DNA of 64,000 nucleotides from Olegusella massiliensis (GCF_900078545.1 NZ_FLLS01000002.1:496001-560000); one strand, 5' to 3'; positions 1-9,569 are shown, counted from the stretch's first letter. Translations and numbers: made by a program. Notes: generated by a model from the sequence alone, not told the origin.

Positions 1-251
1 TGTACATCAGGGTGCGTACCATGTGCCACGCGCTGACACTCCTGACACGTACCGTCTCCCCCACAAGGACAGACGACGCACTGCGCCAAGGCCAGCGCCG
101 CTTCCGTTTTACCCGAACCCGCAGGACCCACAAACAAATACGCATGCGATACATACTCATGTGATACGGCAAAAGCAAGAAAATCTCGCACCTGGATATT
201 CCATTGAATTTGTTGTAAAGCCGGAGGTAGTGGGGATGCAAACTCACTCAT
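1..251 (-). CDS. holB: DNA polymerase III delta' subunit, N-terminal part (cut by window start)
   Basis: This reading frame opens at ATG 251 and runs off the left edge, so only about 83 residues are visible. They include a Walker A loop (GPAGSGKT, about residues 42-49) followed by a cysteine cluster (C-x2-C-x-C ... C-x2-C) typical of the zinc module in clamp-loader AAA+ subunits (HolB/DnaX). The start overlaps the stop of tmk by 8 bases; tmk-holB is a common bacterial gene order. The product would be part of the clamp loader that opens the sliding clamp at primed DNA. DnaX-type subunits share these motifs, but the position after tmk favours delta'. Confidence 0.85.
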   Translation of the reverse strand, partial: MSEFASPLPPALQQIQWNIQVRDFLAFAVSHEYVSHAYLFVGPAGSGKTEAALALAQCVVCPCGGDGTCQECQRVAHGTHPDV

Positions 252-885
252 CTCTTGCCTCCGCCAACGGGGGAAGCAAATCTGCTAAAGCCCTACACAC
301 GCGGGCAAAGACCTCTTCTGGGCTGCCGGTGGCATCCACAAGTTTGACACGTTTGGGCTCTTCTTTTGCAAGCCTTACGTACGCAGAACGCACGCGCTGC
401 TGAAACTCTAAACCTGCCGCCTCCATGCGATCAACGCCCGTTGCAGTTGCGCGGGCAAAGGATTGTTCAACGGGCATGTCTAACACCAGCGTCCTGTTGG
501 GCTTGCGCCCAAGACTACCCAGTGTATTAGCCTGACGCACCAATGAATCCAAAAGTCCTCGACCACCCGCTTGATAAGCGTACGTCGAATCAAAAAAGCG
601 ATCACAAAGTACTAAGGTATCCGCAGCCAACGCGGGCTCAATTACCTCGTGTACCAACTGCGCACGCGAGGCTTCATAGAGCAACAATTCGCACTCAGAG
701 CACATACCCGCATTTGCTGTATCCAACAACAACGTACGAATCTTTTCGGAAACCTTCGTCCCACCCGGTTCGCGTAGACGGCATACGCTATACCCAGCCT
801 CAAGAAGAGCAGTGTTCAAGCGCGTGGTCTGCGTTGTCTTACCGCAGCCATCGGGACCTTCAAGCGTTATGAACAAGCCGCTCAT
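244..885 (-). CDS. tmk: Thymidylate kinase
   Basis: 213 residues, normal length for the family. It phosphorylates dTMP to dTDP in the cytoplasm for dTTP synthesis. The N-terminus carries the P-loop GPDGCGKTT (about residues 10-18), and a DRFF(D)STYAYQ segment near residue 95 matches the DR(Y/F) substrate-binding motif. ATG 885 is preceded by GGAGATGGTCGC, a good ribosome site. It starts 12 bases after the topA stop and overlaps holB, so topA-tmk-holB look cotranscribed. Confidence 0.95.
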   Translation of the reverse strand: MSGLFITLEGPDGCGKTTQTTRLNTALLEAGYSVCRLREPGGTKVSEKIRTLLLDTANAGMCSECELLLYEASRAQLVHEVIEPALAADTLVLCDRFFDSTYAYQAGGRGLLDSLVRQANTLGSLGRKPNRTLVLDMPVEQSFARATATGVDRMEAAGLEFQQRVRSAYVRLAKEEPKRVKLVDATGSPEEVFARVCRALADLLPPLAEARDE

Positions 886-896
886 GCGACCATCTC

Positions 897-3470
897 CTAG
901 CTCTTGCGTGAGGCTGTCTTTTTGCTGCTTGCCTTCTTAGTGCTGGCCTTCTTACTGCTCGTCTTGCGTGTGGAGCTCGCCTTGCGCCCAGCAGAACGCC
1001 CACGAGTCGTGGGTTTCTTTTCCTTGCTCGGACAATCCATGTTGACACAAATCTTCCAAGGACCCCGCTGGGTATTGACCACCACCATCGGTGCGCCGCA
1101 GTCAGGACACGTCTCACCCGTTGCCTCAAGCTTACCGCGCTGTGGCAAGGGATAGCTCGTACCGCAGATATCATAGTTGCTGCAGCGAATAAAACGTTTG
1201 CCCGTACGCTCAGATTTATGCGCCACCAAATCACCCTGGCGACCAGCCTCCGCGCACGCCTTGCACTTTCCCACCACCAGATCGGGCTCAACATTGGTAG
1301 GACAAGCAGGATTAACGCACGTTTCAAAGACGCGTTGACGGAAGGGATGCACCTTAACGCGGGGAGCTCCACATTCTGGGCAGATGCCTGCATCACCCTC
1401 AAGCGGCTCAATGCGACCCGTTGGCACAGGATAGGTAACATCACAATCAGGCCAGCCCATGCAGCCAATAAAGCTGCCGCGAGTCTTTGCCGAGTGCTTC
1501 ATCACAAGATCGCGACCACACTTAGGACAAGTACCCACCTTGGCATCAGCGGTCACGGCATCCGAAATACGGTCACCCAAATCATCTTTGTGCTCAATCA
1601 GCTCGTCCATCATGCTGGCAAGAAGCGCCCGCGAATGCATAACAACCTGATCTTGTGACTTACTGCCTTCGGCCACCTGAGTCATATCACCTTCGAGCTC
1701 AGCGGTCATATCGGGAGTTGTAATGTGTGGAGCATACTGCGACAAAGCGTCAACGACCGCCATGCCGAGCTGGCTTGGCTCTACAGGATCATTTTTGAGA
1801 TAGCGCACATCATAGAGACGCTGAATAATCGATGCGCGCGTGGATTTGGTACCCAGACCGCGTTTTTCCATCTCCTGAATGAGTTTGCCTTGACTATATC
1901 GCGCAGGAGGCTCGGTTTGCTTGTGATCCTTATTCATGCTCGCAAGCGACAACACATCCCCCTCAGCAAGACTGGGTAACTGCTCGTCTTTGCGCAGACC
2001 ATAAGGATAAATGGCACGAAAGCCTGGTTTTGCCAGCACCGATCCTGACGCGCGGAAAGGCTCTCCTGCAACATCAAGCTTTACCTTGGTATCTTCGATA
2101 ATCGCAGCCTCAGACAGCGTTGCTAAAAAGCGCCGCGCAATAAGGTTGTAGAGCTTCCACGCGGCTGGCTGGAGCTTATGAGGATCCGCCGCCGCAGTAG
2201 GGTAAATAGGCGGATGGTCGGTAGTTTCCTGCTTTCCACGGGTGGCAGTCAGCTTTGATTTGCCAAGCAGTTCTGTGCACGTCGGACGGTAGTTAGGCAC
2301 AGCCGAAAGAGTCTTTACGACATCACGCAAATCAAGCGAGCGCGGATAAACCGTATTGTCAACGCGAGGGTAGGAAATCAGGCCATCCATGTAGAGTGAC
2401 TCTGCCAAACGCATAGTACGCGAAGGAGAAAGACCCTCTGATGCCGCCGCTGCCTGCAGTGAGGTTGTATTAAAAGGCGCTGGTGGACGCACGGTACGTG
2501 TCTTTTTGCTCACAGTACTAACCGTCGCTTCCTTGGCATCACAGACACGTGCAAAAATCTCAGCTGCAAGCTCCACTTCCCAAAAGCGACCTTCTTTGGT
2601 GCCCGGATGAGAAATACGAAAAGCACTCTCAACATCATCTTGCTGGCGATGCGCCATACCCCAAATGACCCAATAATCCTTGGGAACAAACGCCTGACGT
2701 TCGCGCTCACGCTCAACTACCAGCGCAAGGGTAGGTGTCTGCACGCGACCAGCCGAGCGCACATTTCCAAAGCCACCAAAGTGTGCCATCGTGAGGTAAC
2801 GAGTCAACACGGCGCCCCAGATAAGATCAATATATTGGCGGCTCTCACCCGCATCTGCGAGATCGTGGTCAAGCGGTACCAAATTGGCAAAGGCGTGGTC
2901 AATCTCAGATTTGGTAAAGGCTGAATAACGTGCACGAGATACAGGAACTTCTGGGGCTACCTGCTGCATCTGCCGTAAGGCATCTGATCCAATAAGCTCA
3001 CCTTCGCGGTCAAAGTCTGTGCCAATAATTATGGCATCGGACTTCTTCGCAAGATTTTTGAGCGCACGGATGATTTCTTTTTCAGCAGGCTGTTTTTCGA
3101 TAGGAGCCCAAACTAAATACGGGAGACTGGGGACCTTCCAGCCTTTGATATCGATGCCATCAGCGAGGTAAGGTTTACGCTTGCTCGTGTAGGGTGGACG
3201 ATCCAAGCCATCGGGCAAATCCGCAGCTAAATGCTCGCCTGAAAGAGTTTCTGCATACCAACCTTCACGCTGATTAAACCTCAATGCCGGCGGAAAATCA
3301 GGCGCCATAATATGCCCACGTAGACCAATTGTTACGCAGTCATGCCCATCATGACTAAAACGGTAGATGGGCGTGTTGTAAACCTTATCTGGCTTTGGCT
3401 TGCCAATGTCACAGAGCAATCGTGCAATCTGTTGGGCAGCATCATTTTTCTCGGTGACAATTAGTATCAA
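897..3470 (-). CDS. topA: DNA topoisomerase I (type IA)
   Basis: 857 residues. The enzyme relaxes negatively supercoiled DNA by cutting one strand. The Toprim domain is at the N-terminus, with the acidic motif TDFDREGEL (D152, D154, E156). The catalytic tyrosine is Y367 in LISYPRVDN. The C-terminal third has four Cys4 zinc ribbons (each C-x2-C ... C-x4-6-C), then a Lys/Ser/Thr-rich tail of about 40 residues, a tail type also seen in actinobacterial TopA. The best start is TTG 3470, preceded by AGAAAGG about 8 bases upstream; there is no ATG nearby in frame. It follows tatC on the same strand after 42 bases. Confidence 0.95.
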   Translation of the reverse strand: MILIVTEKNDAAQQIARLLCDIGKPKPDKVYNTPIYRFSHDGHDCVTIGLRGHIMAPDFPPALRFNQREGWYAETLSGEHLAADLPDGLDRPPYTSKRKPYLADGIDIKGWKVPSLPYLVWAPIEKQPAEKEIIRALKNLAKKSDAIIIGTDFDREGELIGSDALRQMQQVAPEVPVSRARYSAFTKSEIDHAFANLVPLDHDLADAGESRQYIDLIWGAVLTRYLTMAHFGGFGNVRSAGRVQTPTLALVVERERERQAFVPKDYWVIWGMAHRQQDDVESAFRISHPGTKEGRFWEVELAAEIFARVCDAKEATVSTVSKKTRTVRPPAPFNTTSLQAAAASEGLSPSRTMRLAESLYMDGLISYPRVDNTVYPRSLDLRDVVKTLSAVPNYRPTCTELLGKSKLTATRGKQETTDHPPIYPTAAADPHKLQPAAWKLYNLIARRFLATLSEAAIIEDTKVKLDVAGEPFRASGSVLAKPGFRAIYPYGLRKDEQLPSLAEGDVLSLASMNKDHKQTEPPARYSQGKLIQEMEKRGLGTKSTRASIIQRLYDVRYLKNDPVEPSQLGMAVVDALSQYAPHITTPDMTAELEGDMTQVAEGSKSQDQVVMHSRALLASMMDELIEHKDDLGDRISDAVTADAKVGTCPKCGRDLVMKHSAKTRGSFIGCMGWPDCDVTYPVPTGRIEPLEGDAGICPECGAPRVKVHPFRQRVFETCVNPACPTNVEPDLVVGKCKACAEAGRQGDLVAHKSERTGKRFIRCSNYDICGTSYPLPQRGKLEATGETCPDCGAPMVVVNTQRGPWKICVNMDCPSKEKKPTTRGRSAGRKASSTRKTSSKKASTKKASSKKTASRKS

Positions 3471-3512
3471 GCTTCTGAGCCTTTCTTGATAATGTCCTCT
3501 ACAAAGCTGGAC

Positions 3513-4367
3513 TTAGGACTTTTTCTTTGCAAGAGCTTTTTGTTGCTCAGCTTCCTGCCGGGCGAGTTTGCGAGCTTCGAGCTCGTCTTGATGTTCCTCG
3601 TAATCTTCGCGACTCCACTTAAGCGCTGCTTTGCCATCGCGCACCGTAATAACTTGTCGAGCAACTGCAAGAGCAATCTCGTACAAAAGTACCATGGGGA
3701 AATACATCAGCAGCATGGTCATAGGTGATGCATCAGGGGTAAAGCAGGCGGTCAATACCAACAGGCCTACATAGACATAGCGCCAGTTTTCGCGGAAAGC
3801 TTTGTAGGGAATAACATGCAAAATTGACAGGTAAAAAACGAAGAGCGGCAACTGAAAGGTCACACCGAACGCAACTTCAAGCAGCATCATCAAGTTAAGG
3901 TAGTCGGTGGCCTCTGCCACGACATTAGCGTTCATCTCGATTGCTTGCTCAACCAGCCAGCCAAACGCCGCCTGCAAAATCACCGCATAACAAAAAGCCA
4001 TGCCCAAGAAGAAAAGAAAAACCATAATCATAAAGGTAGGAACTACCCAGCGACGTTCTCTTTCCTTGAGAGCCGGCAACACAAAACCAAAAATCTCCCA
4101 AACGATGATAGGCGTGCAGACAATCACGCCAAAAAAGAGTGCCACTTTAAAGCGGATAGTAAAGCCACCCAAGGCGGTAAGTACGGTGAGCTCTGTACCT
4201 TTAGGCAGAGCCTGACGGATAGCGTCCATCATCATCTCGATAAGCGTTGGGGTAGCCACATATACGACCACAGTCGTAATAAGTACCGAAACGATAATAA
4301 TGGTCATTCTCCGGCGAAGCTCGCCAAGGTGATCCAACAAGGGCATACGCGCAGGACCAATAGGCAT
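3513..4367 (-). CDS. tatC: Sec-independent protein translocase TatC
   Basis: 284 residues with six predicted membrane segments. TatC is the multispanning receptor of the twin-arginine pathway, binding RR signal peptides and exporting folded proteins. The N-terminal MPLLDHLGELRRRM matches the conserved cytoplasmic HLxELRxR motif. The tail after about residue 245 is long, charged and coiled-coil-like (rich in E, A, K, Q), longer than in E. coli TatC. It starts 15 bases after the tatA/B stop, so the two are cotranscribed. The ribosome site is weak, which suggests translational coupling. Confidence 0.93.
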   Translation of the reverse strand: MPIGPARMPLLDHLGELRRRMTIIIVSVLITTVVVYVATPTLIEMMMDAIRQALPKGTELTVLTALGGFTIRFKVALFFGVIVCTPIIVWEIFGFVLPALKERERRWVVPTFMIMVFLFFLGMAFCYAVILQAAFGWLVEQAIEMNANVVAEATDYLNLMMLLEVAFGVTFQLPLFVFYLSILHVIPYKAFRENWRYVYVGLLVLTACFTPDASPMTMLLMYFPMVLLYEIALAVARQVITVRDGKAALKWSREDYEEHQDELEARKLARQEAEQQKALAKKKS

Positions 4368-4382
4368 ATCTATACGGGAACG

Positions 4383-4925
4383 CTACTCTTGCGCGTCCCC
4401 TCCCTCCTTCCTGGGGGTGAGGGCATACAGCGCAGCAGCACTCGTATCAGGCTTTACAGGAGCGGCAACAGGCACTGCAGGAGCATCACTGTCCGCATCA
4501 AGATCAGCATCCAAGTCAGCATCTTCTACCGAAGTTGTGCCCTCAGAAGAACTCTTCTGAGCTTCGGCGGCTTCTTTTGCAGCAGCTTCAGCAGCGGCAC
4601 GCTCAGCCTTGAGACGCTCACGGCGCTCGGCAAAGGTCTCCTTGTGAGCAATTGCTGCCATGTCCTCATCAAGGTCCGCATCCTCTGCAGCAGCTGCAGC
4701 CATCGCATCACGCTTGGCCTTTGCCTCAGCTGGATCGTTAAGCGCATCAGAAAGCGGGTCGACCACCTCAGCCTGCACAACCTGCGTAAAACCCTCCTGT
4801 GCATCACGGAACTGACGCAGCATACGGCCAATCGTCCTGCCCATACCCGGCAATTTATCCGGGCCAAAGAGCAAAAAACCAAAGATCAAGATGATGACCA
4901 TCTCTGTTGTGCCGATACCAAACAC
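4383..4925 (-). CDS. Twin-arginine translocase subunit TatA/TatB family
   Basis: 180 residues. One N-terminal membrane helix (TEMVIILIFGFLLFGPDKLP) ends in the FGP motif and is followed by an amphipathic helix, the TatA/TatB fold. The remaining ~120 residues are an acidic, alanine-rich tail with a DADLDADLDADSD stretch. Such a long tail is more TatB-like, but no second TatA/B gene is visible here, so it may serve both roles. The start is GTG 4925 behind AGAGGAGCC. It lies directly upstream of tatC. Confidence 0.88.
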   Translation of the reverse strand: MFGIGTTEMVIILIFGFLLFGPDKLPGMGRTIGRMLRQFRDAQEGFTQVVQAEVVDPLSDALNDPAEAKAKRDAMAAAAAEDADLDEDMAAIAHKETFAERRERLKAERAAAEAAAKEAAEAQKSSSEGTTSVEDADLDADLDADSDAPAVPVAAPVKPDTSAAALYALTPRKEGGDAQE

Positions 4926-4964
4926 CTTGGCTCCTCTTCTTTAGAACTCAGTAATTAGGACGCC

Positions 4965-5282
4965 CTAGTCGCTTTCGCGCACGCCAAGCTTATCGGCCAC
5001 ATCAAGCAGCGTGAAAACGCGCGCAACATTGCGTTGTGGATTGGTGACATGAAATGCTATGCCAGCCTCAAACGCCTTATGCGCAAATGCTACCAGTACG
5101 CCAATACCTGTCGAATCAATATAGGGTACCTGTGCGAGATCAACCTCAATGGCACATGGCGTACTTGCAAGCTGTATATCTAACTCATCACGCAGCTCAG
5201 AAGCATTCGATACGTCTACTTCACCTATAACGCTTATGCGCACGGTATCTTCTAGGCGCATCATCTGGATATCCATTGCCAT
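4965..5282 (-). CDS. STAS-domain anti-sigma factor antagonist
   Basis: 105 residues, a single STAS domain. Family members (SpoIIAA/RsbV) release a sigma factor by binding its anti-sigma kinase when a conserved serine is unphosphorylated. The core motif YIDSTGIGVLVAF supplies the Ser/Thr that would be phosphorylated. ATG 5282 is chosen because AGAGGGGTGAG lies just upstream; an in-frame GTG at 5300 would bury that site. No anti-sigma kinase or sigma gene is adjacent. It is 39 bases upstream of tatA/B on the same strand, so it may be the first or second gene of the tat operon. Confidence 0.85.
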   Translation of the reverse strand: MAMDIQMMRLEDTVRISVIGEVDVSNASELRDELDIQLASTPCAIEVDLAQVPYIDSTGIGVLVAFAHKAFEAGIAFHVTNPQRNVARVFTLLDVADKLGVRESD

Positions 5283-5333
5283 ACGTCTCACCCCTCTCAC
5301 ATGAACTCAGTCCATGTTGTCATCTAATAATAT

Positions 5334-6194
5334 CTACTTCTTGAGATCAGAAAGTAAATTGTCAATGCGAGAACTATTGTTACCAGTCGCACTCGAACTG
5401 TCTGTTGTTGTGGGCTGTTGTTTTTCTGCCGCCGTAAGCTGTGCAAGGCGGGTCACAGCCATGCTACGAGCACCAAATTCATCATTGGGGTCAAGCTTTT
5501 GTGCCTGCTGATAGGCCGCTTTTGCAGAGTTTGTATCACCTTTTGCCTGATAGGCAATGCCTAGATACATATAGGCATAACCGTACTCAGATCCCGCATC
5601 CTGAGGTGCGGCATCAGTGAGCTTTTTGAGTGCGGTAATGCCATTCTCGATATTGCCTTCATACAAATCGCAAAGAGCTCTGTCAACGCGAACGGTCACC
5701 GCATCCTGTAAAGCCAAATAGCGATCAAAATAGCCTTTTGCCTGATCAAAAAGGGTGACAACCTTCTTTGCATCATCATCGGTTTTTGCCACGCTTGCTG
5801 CTTTGCCGCCCGCTTCCATATAGGTCTTGCCACACTGCAGCAAATCTACCAAGCTATTTTTGTCTTTCTCCAACGCTTTTTCGTGACGGGCAATATCGGT
5901 AGAGTACAGCTTCATGATGCCATCAACTGTCGTGGTATCTGCCGCTTCAGTTTGAGAAGCAGAACCCGCCTCAGCGTTTTGCTTCTTTTTTGCCGCCTCG
6001 GTTTGGGCTTGCTTGTCAGCCTGATTAGTATGAGAAGCAAAAATCTGAGCGAGCGAAGGCAGTGTCATCGAAAGAGCCATCAACACTGCAAAGGCAATAA
6101 TAATGATGCTAGTGAGCTTTTTCTTGCCATCCTTCTCTTTAGTCTCAGGAGCTCGGCGATTGGCGCGCAACTTATCTGCGTTTTGTCTTGACAT
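5334..6194 (-). CDS. TPR-repeat membrane-anchored protein
   Basis: 286 residues. A basic N-terminus is followed by one membrane segment (about residues 27-50) and an alanine/glutamine-rich linker, then several tetratricopeptide-like helical pairs (for example around YGYAYMYLGIAYQAKGDTNSAKAAYQQAQ). TPR domains bind other proteins, so this is probably an extracytoplasmic or membrane-tethered scaffold; the partner is unknown. The C-terminus is Thr/Ser/Asn-rich. It lies upstream of the STAS gene on the same strand with a 51-base gap and may be cotranscribed with the tat genes. Confidence 0.7.
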   Translation of the reverse strand: MSRQNADKLRANRRAPETKEKDGKKKLTSIIIIAFAVLMALSMTLPSLAQIFASHTNQADKQAQTEAAKKKQNAEAGSASQTEAADTTTVDGIMKLYSTDIARHEKALEKDKNSLVDLLQCGKTYMEAGGKAASVAKTDDDAKKVVTLFDQAKGYFDRYLALQDAVTVRVDRALCDLYEGNIENGITALKKLTDAAPQDAGSEYGYAYMYLGIAYQAKGDTNSAKAAYQQAQKLDPNDEFGARSMAVTRLAQLTAAEKQQPTTTDSSSATGNNSSRIDNLLSDLKK

Positions 6195-6327
6195 AAACGT
6201 TCATGCCTTTCATCCAGCCCTAACGGGCAGAAAAATCATCCAACTGCGTACTGACAATCAATGTAGTGACGAGGCTACGTGCCCGCACATAATGACAACA
6301 CTTTTGGTGCAGAGTTCATAATATTAC

Positions 6328-6384
6328 AAAAAAGGCTTTACCCATCGTTTTTGTATAGAGCCTACAAGTGCCTAGCAAAAGCCT
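6328..6384 (-). terminator. Possible terminator of the aminotransferase gene
   Basis: Read on the minus strand, AGGCTTT (6384-6378) can pair with AAAGCCT (6339-6333), followed by a run of six T. The loop is long (about 38 bases), so the call is tentative. It lies 9 bases past the stop of the aminotransferase gene. The rest of 6195-6392 shows no gene. Confidence 0.4.
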
Positions 6385-6392
6385 CTTGACAC

Positions 6393-7676
6393 TTAACGGC
6401 TTGTCCGAGCAAGACGCGCAGCGACAAGCTTGACAACCAAAACAAAAACATCGAGAGCACAAGCAAGCTCTTCTAGGCTAGGATAAGTCGGTGCAATACG
6501 GATGTTGGTATCGTGAGGATCGATACCACCAGGCCAAGTTGCACCAGCACCAGTCATTTTGACACCAAGTTCAGCCATCAGCGCTACAACTGCGCGTGCC
6601 GATCCTTCAGGGCCATCAAAGCTGACAAAGTAACCACCACGAGGATGACTCCAATGAGCAACATGGAGTTCAGAGAGGCCCTCGCTCAGCTTGCGTTCAA
6701 CTAGCTCAAAACGCGGGCGAACAATGGCCGCATGCTTTTTCATATGAGCACAGACCCCAGCCGCATCACGCAAGAAAAGCACGTGGGCGAGCTGAGTAAG
6801 TTTTTCGGGGCCAACCTGCTCGACGGCAAGAGTTCCGCGTACTTCAACCATGTCTTGGGGATCGGCTGTAATCCATGCCAAACCAGAACCAGGGAAGGTA
6901 ACCTTGGAGGTTGAAGCAAACTCATAAACGAGGTTTGAGGTACCGACTTCTCTCATTGCGTCAAAAATATTAAGCAACTGGTCGGGCTCATCGTAGAGAT
7001 CGTGAACAATATACGCGTTATCCCAATAGATACGAAAATCTGGTGCTGCAGGTTTGAGCGCAGCAAAACGACGCACAACCTCATCGGAATACGTTATACC
7101 GTTGGGATTGGCATACTTGGGGACACACCAGATACCCTTGACCGAACTGTCATGGTTGACCATCTGCTCAACCAAATCCATATCAGGGCCTTGAGCATTC
7201 ATTGGTATGGGGATATTTTGAATACCGTAGGTTTCGGTCACGCGGAAATGACGGTCGTAGCCGGGGCTGGGACAAAGCCACTTGACCGTGTCCTGCTTGC
7301 ACCAAGGCGTCTGTCCTGCCACACCACGCGTATAACCATGTACCACAAGGTCATGCATCAAATGCAGACTCGATGAGCCTGAAACCACTACGTTGGCAGG
7401 ATCTACCCCAAGCAATTCAGCTGCCAGTTCGCGGGTCTTGGGTAGACCATCAGGAAAACCGTAGTTATCGGCAACTCCACCTGCAGCGGTAAAATCACTG
7501 CTTGAACTCAACAAATCCAGCATGGGACGGGACAGATTGGTCTGTTCGGGGCTGGGCTTGCCACGTGCCATATCAAGTGAAAGCTTACGAGCTCGTACCT
7601 CATCAACACGACTTTCTAAAGAAGCAATTTCTGCATCAAGAGTTGGGGTGTCCATCAAATCAAAAGCGCTCTTCAT
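6393..7676 (-). CDS. Aminotransferase class I/II (putative aspartate aminotransferase type)
   Basis: 427 residues. A PLP-dependent fold type I aminotransferase of the Asp_aminotransf subfamily, marked by the N-terminal LDMARGKPSPEQ motif. The PLP-binding lysine is in FASTSKVTFPGSG (mid-protein), and DNAYIVHDLYDEP is the cofactor-ring aspartate region. Likely transfers amino groups between an amino acid (aspartate or similar) and a 2-oxo acid; the exact substrate cannot be read from sequence. ATG 7676 is chosen because GGAGGC lies 7 bases upstream; an open frame continues further upstream to 7739 without a ribosome site. Confidence 0.85.
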   Translation of the reverse strand: MKSAFDLMDTPTLDAEIASLESRVDEVRARKLSLDMARGKPSPEQTNLSRPMLDLLSSSSDFTAAGGVADNYGFPDGLPKTRELAAELLGVDPANVVVSGSSSLHLMHDLVVHGYTRGVAGQTPWCKQDTVKWLCPSPGYDRHFRVTETYGIQNIPIPMNAQGPDMDLVEQMVNHDSSVKGIWCVPKYANPNGITYSDEVVRRFAALKPAAPDFRIYWDNAYIVHDLYDEPDQLLNIFDAMREVGTSNLVYEFASTSKVTFPGSGLAWITADPQDMVEVRGTLAVEQVGPEKLTQLAHVLFLRDAAGVCAHMKKHAAIVRPRFELVERKLSEGLSELHVAHWSHPRGGYFVSFDGPEGSARAVVALMAELGVKMTGAGATWPGGIDPHDTNIRIAPTYPSLEELACALDVFVLVVKLVAARLARTSR

Positions 7677-7814
7677 AGCTGCCTCCATTGTCTGCATCAC
7701 ATGACAGACTCGACAACGTGTCTCCACCTTTTCCTGCACGAAGTATAAACTACCTAGACCTCAGACCCTGTTAGCATGGTATATACACCACAGACTTATC
7801 TGTTAGGAGTTTTC

Positions 7815-8096
7815 ATGATACGCCGAACCCAAGCTATGCCCTCAGGTAGCAAACCCGCCGCAGAATACGGAGAGTTGCAACGCCTGGTTGACGAGCTCTA
7901 TGCACAAGGGCCTTCGCAGGCGGTATCACGTATGGATGCTTTGGTGCGTGCAGAAGTCGATGATCTATCCGAAGATCTCATCGAGATTATCGAGCTGCTG
8001 CCTGCAGGTTCATATCATCGCGGGAAGCTCTGCGATCAGCTCAATTCCATCATCACAGCCCATGGTTGGGCCTACGTCTACGGCACGGTAGAGTAG
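7815..8096 (+). CDS. Small conserved-looking protein of unknown function
   Basis: 93 residues. ATG 7815 has TTAGGAGTTTTC upstream, a good ribosome site. The product is acidic and predicted mostly helical, with no membrane segment, no cysteine cluster and no motif I recognise. The helix around residues 30-60 (RLVDELYAQ ... EDLIEIIELL) looks like a protein-interaction surface. It is transcribed alone, divergent from the aminotransferase and convergent with nhaA, whose stop is 9 bases away. Codon use resembles its neighbours, supporting a real gene. Confidence 0.65.
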   Translation: MIRRTQAMPSGSKPAAEYGELQRLVDELYAQGPSQAVSRMDALVRAEVDDLSEDLIEIIELLPAGSYHRGKLCDQLNSIITAHGWAYVYGTVE

Positions 8097-8105
8097 GCCA
8101 ATTAC

Positions 8106-9521
8106 CTACTTAGATTTTTTGCGTAAGGCGTCACTAACGTTGACATAGAGCAAGCCTAAGGTACTCGAAGCCAGTGCCGCGACTAAAATTGCGCACTTAG
8201 CAATATTGACCTCGTGCGGGCTAAAAGCAAGGCTGGCAATCAGGATAGACATTGTAAAGCCAATACCACCCATGAGACCAACAGCGGTTACCTGATGCCA
8301 GTCGACATGGTGCGGTAGCTTAAAGATACCTGTCTTGACCAATAAGAAAGTCACGCCAACAATTCCGATGGGCTTACCAAACACGGCACCCAAAAACACA
8401 CCCTGTGCCACAGGATCAGCAAAGACTTGTCCAAGATCAACTCCCACAATACGTACTTGTGCATTCACAAAGGCAAACAGCGGCAAAATCAAAAAGTTCA
8501 CTGGCACGGTCCAGTACTGTTCCATACGTTGCAGAGGTGGACGCACATGATGCATAACACGTTCGACATGCCACGCTGCATGCGTGAAATCATGCTGACC
8601 CAAAATATGTTCTTGACTATCGTAGTCACGATCAAGCTCAATGGCCTGCGCATCCAACCATCCTCGCAGCGCAGAAAGCTGAACATCAGAATGCGAAGGC
8701 AAGAAAAATGCCAAGATAACGCCTGCCAACGTAGCGTGAATACCTGAGTTAAACATGCAAAGCCATAATATGAGACCCACAAACACATAGGGCTTAAGCG
8801 AGTACACCTTTGCGTGATTGAGCAAAGCAAGCGTAAAAACTGCTCCTAAAGCTGCCGCTGTCCACATCACATCAATGGTTTGCCCATAAAAGAGTGCCAA
8901 CACCACAATGGCCAAAATGTCATCTGCAATAGCAAGTGTCTGAAAAAAGACCTTCGCTTCAAAAGAAACCTTATCACCCAGCAGGCTCATGACCCCCAGC
9001 GCAAAAGCAATATCTGTTGCAATAGGAGTGGCCCAACCCTGGTGTGCACCATGCAGATTAAAGATGAGATACATAATCGCAGGTACGACAACGCCTCCAA
9101 CAGCAGCAAGCATGGGAAGCGCAGCTTGGCGAGGGTAACGCAGCTGTCCTACAGTCATTTCATACTTGAGCTCAACGCCTACCAGCATAAAGAAAATGGC
9201 CATCAAAAAGTCATTGACAAATTGCTCGGCACTGATTTCAACGGCAGCCCGTCCCACACCTACCATTAGCGGCGCTTCAATTGCATGGCGTACTGCTTCA
9301 TAAAGAGGAGAATTGGCAACCATAACGGCCAGCACTGCAGCAAAGACCATCACTGCAGCAGCTATCGTTGAGCTTGAGCTCAGCTCAGATAGGGCACTGC
9401 GCTGGCCGATGCGACGTATGACCGCATCTTCGTCGTAAATGCGCGCAGCATAGTGACGTGCCTCTTGGGCCTTGGTAAGGCTAATGAGAGACGTATATTT
9501 GCTCCTTCTTTTTTCACTCAT
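8106..9521 (-). CDS. nhaA: Na+/H+ antiporter NhaA
   Basis: 471 residues with about 12 membrane segments. NhaA expels Na+ in exchange for protons at high pH or salinity. The functional aspartates are visible: ATDIAFALGVMSLLG (equivalent to E. coli Asp133) and LAIADDILAIVVLALFYGQ (the Asp163/Asp164 pair). FFMLVGVELKYEM matches the family signature. The N-terminal cytoplasmic extension (about 60 residues) and a central hydrophilic loop near DSQEHILGQHDF make it longer than the E. coli protein. It is monocistronic and divergent from the lipoprotein gene. Confidence 0.95.
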   Translation of the reverse strand: MSEKRRSKYTSLISLTKAQEARHYAARIYDEDAVIRRIGQRSALSELSSSSTIAAAVMVFAAVLAVMVANSPLYEAVRHAIEAPLMVGVGRAAVEISAEQFVNDFLMAIFFMLVGVELKYEMTVGQLRYPRQAALPMLAAVGGVVVPAIMYLIFNLHGAHQGWATPIATDIAFALGVMSLLGDKVSFEAKVFFQTLAIADDILAIVVLALFYGQTIDVMWTAAALGAVFTLALLNHAKVYSLKPYVFVGLILWLCMFNSGIHATLAGVILAFFLPSHSDVQLSALRGWLDAQAIELDRDYDSQEHILGQHDFTHAAWHVERVMHHVRPPLQRMEQYWTVPVNFLILPLFAFVNAQVRIVGVDLGQVFADPVAQGVFLGAVFGKPIGIVGVTFLLVKTGIFKLPHHVDWHQVTAVGLMGGIGFTMSILIASLAFSPHEVNIAKCAILVAALASSTLGLLYVNVSDALRKKSK

Positions 9522-9551
9522 ATCTCTACTCCACGAAAATCTTTGCTGAAT

Positions 9552-9569
9552 AAGAGTAATTCTGCTCTA
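9552..9569. promoter_or_regulatory. 18-bp motif shared with position 55035-55052
   Basis: The sequence AAGAGTAATTCTGCTCTA lies between nhaA and the lipoprotein gene, which diverge. An identical 18-mer occurs between two other divergent genes at 55035. AGAG and CTCT form short inverted arms, as in an operator. No known consensus was recognised. Confidence 0.45.

Noticed and set aside
860-1468. Long open frame of 202 codons on the minus strand overlapping topA and tmk
   Set aside because: It lies in a shifted frame within topA, whose zinc ribbons are intact; composition is Arg/Trp-rich with no motif.
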